NCBI GenBank assembly: GCA_029059365.1
Contig: JAIDVZ010000181.1
Span: 1 to 5,830, forward strand
Origin: Opitutales bacterium
Lineage (GTDB): Bacteria > Verrucomicrobiota > Verrucomicrobiia > Opitutales > JAIRKQ01
Length of the DNA: 5,830 nucleotides
Direction of reading: 5' to 3'
Part shown: positions 5,572 through 5,830 of the stretch, one piece after another
Layout: each line of letters begins with the position of its first letter
Position numbering within the stretch: the first letter of the stretch is position 1
Position numbers and translations under genes: made by a program
The notes under the pieces: generated by a model
The model's database searches: none
What the model was told of the DNA's origin: nothing
The model's input: only the letters and a program-made list of their open reading frames with translations

Positions 5572-5755
5572 GTCGCCGAGAATAAGAATATCTACCTACA
5601 TTCAAGGAAATAAATTTTCACCAAATTTAAGAAGTCATATTGAAACTCATCTAGAAAATTTTACCGAAACATTTTCGAGTTATCAAAATCGCACTTCCTT
5701 TAAATTTTCCTTGAAAATAAGACTCCCATATTTACAAAGAATGGCGTTTGCTGAC
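5572..5755. other. AT-rich intergenic DNA between xth and the tRNA gene
   Basis: No coding frame of useful length is seen on either strand. It must hold the starts of both the leftward xth transcript and the rightward tRNA, but no promoter with two good boxes and proper spacing could be picked; TTGAAA at 5711-5716 lacks a matching -10. A 10-bp inverted repeat (TTCAAGGAAA at 5601-5610, TTTCCTTGAA at 5706-5715) brackets 95 nt. Confidence 0.5.

Positions 5756-5830
<75 letters not shown>

Noticed and set aside
5711..5736. tRNA promoter using TTGAAA at 5711
   Set aside because: No -10 box lies at a usable distance; at 17 bp the hexamer is unlike TATAAT.

Overview
The window (AT-rich, roughly 40% G+C by eye) reads as chromosomal DNA from a Gram-negative bacterium of the Planctomycetes-Verrucomicrobia-Chlamydiae group, most likely Verrucomicrobiota near Opitutae/Puniceicoccales. 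The evidence is the LpxD and OmpH/Skp sequences, which resemble verrucomicrobial versions as I remember them, and a 33-residue Arg/Lys/His-rich protein of the AURKAIP1/COX24 (mS38-like) type. A probable class I type III secretion chaperone hints at a host-associated lifestyle. Chlamydiota is the main alternative. This placement is inference from memory of the families, not from a search.

Left part (1-1810): a minus-strand envelope operon, ompH/skp then lpxD, running off the left edge. OmpH is a periplasmic chaperone for outer-membrane proteins and LpxD performs the second acylation of lipid A synthesis. The short gap between them holds a hairpin whose 3' arm contains the lpxD Shine-Dalgarno and is followed by seven T's, so it could act as an attenuator or as a translational gate. 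Upstream of ompH, two good sigma70-like promoters lie on top of one another in opposite directions. One fires leftward into ompH-lpxD and the other rightward into the chaperone gene.

Middle (1811-3980): the chaperone gene (+) ends in an intrinsic terminator that lies inside the last codons of a convergent gene. That gene is a CofE-like (F420:glutamate ligase family) protein, translationally coupled by a TAATG overlap to an upstream 2-Cys peroxiredoxin gene (ahpC/tsa). Divergent from ahpC is the tiny mS38-like basic protein gene, with its own terminator.

Right part (4013-5830): a YycJ/WalJ-type metallo-beta-lactamase-fold hydrolase (+) and an exodeoxyribonuclease III/AP endonuclease (-) meet tail to tail, their stop codons overlapping in one TTAA. 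About 180 nt of AT-rich DNA without a gene follows. The window ends on a CAU-anticodon tRNA that looks like tRNA-Ile2 (lysidine type) rather than a methionine tRNA.

Most genes are conserved housekeeping functions. The parts that merit a second look are the control DNA at the ompH/chaperone and ompH/lpxD junctions, the orphan secretion chaperone, the peroxiredoxin-CofE coupling, and the 33-residue protein.
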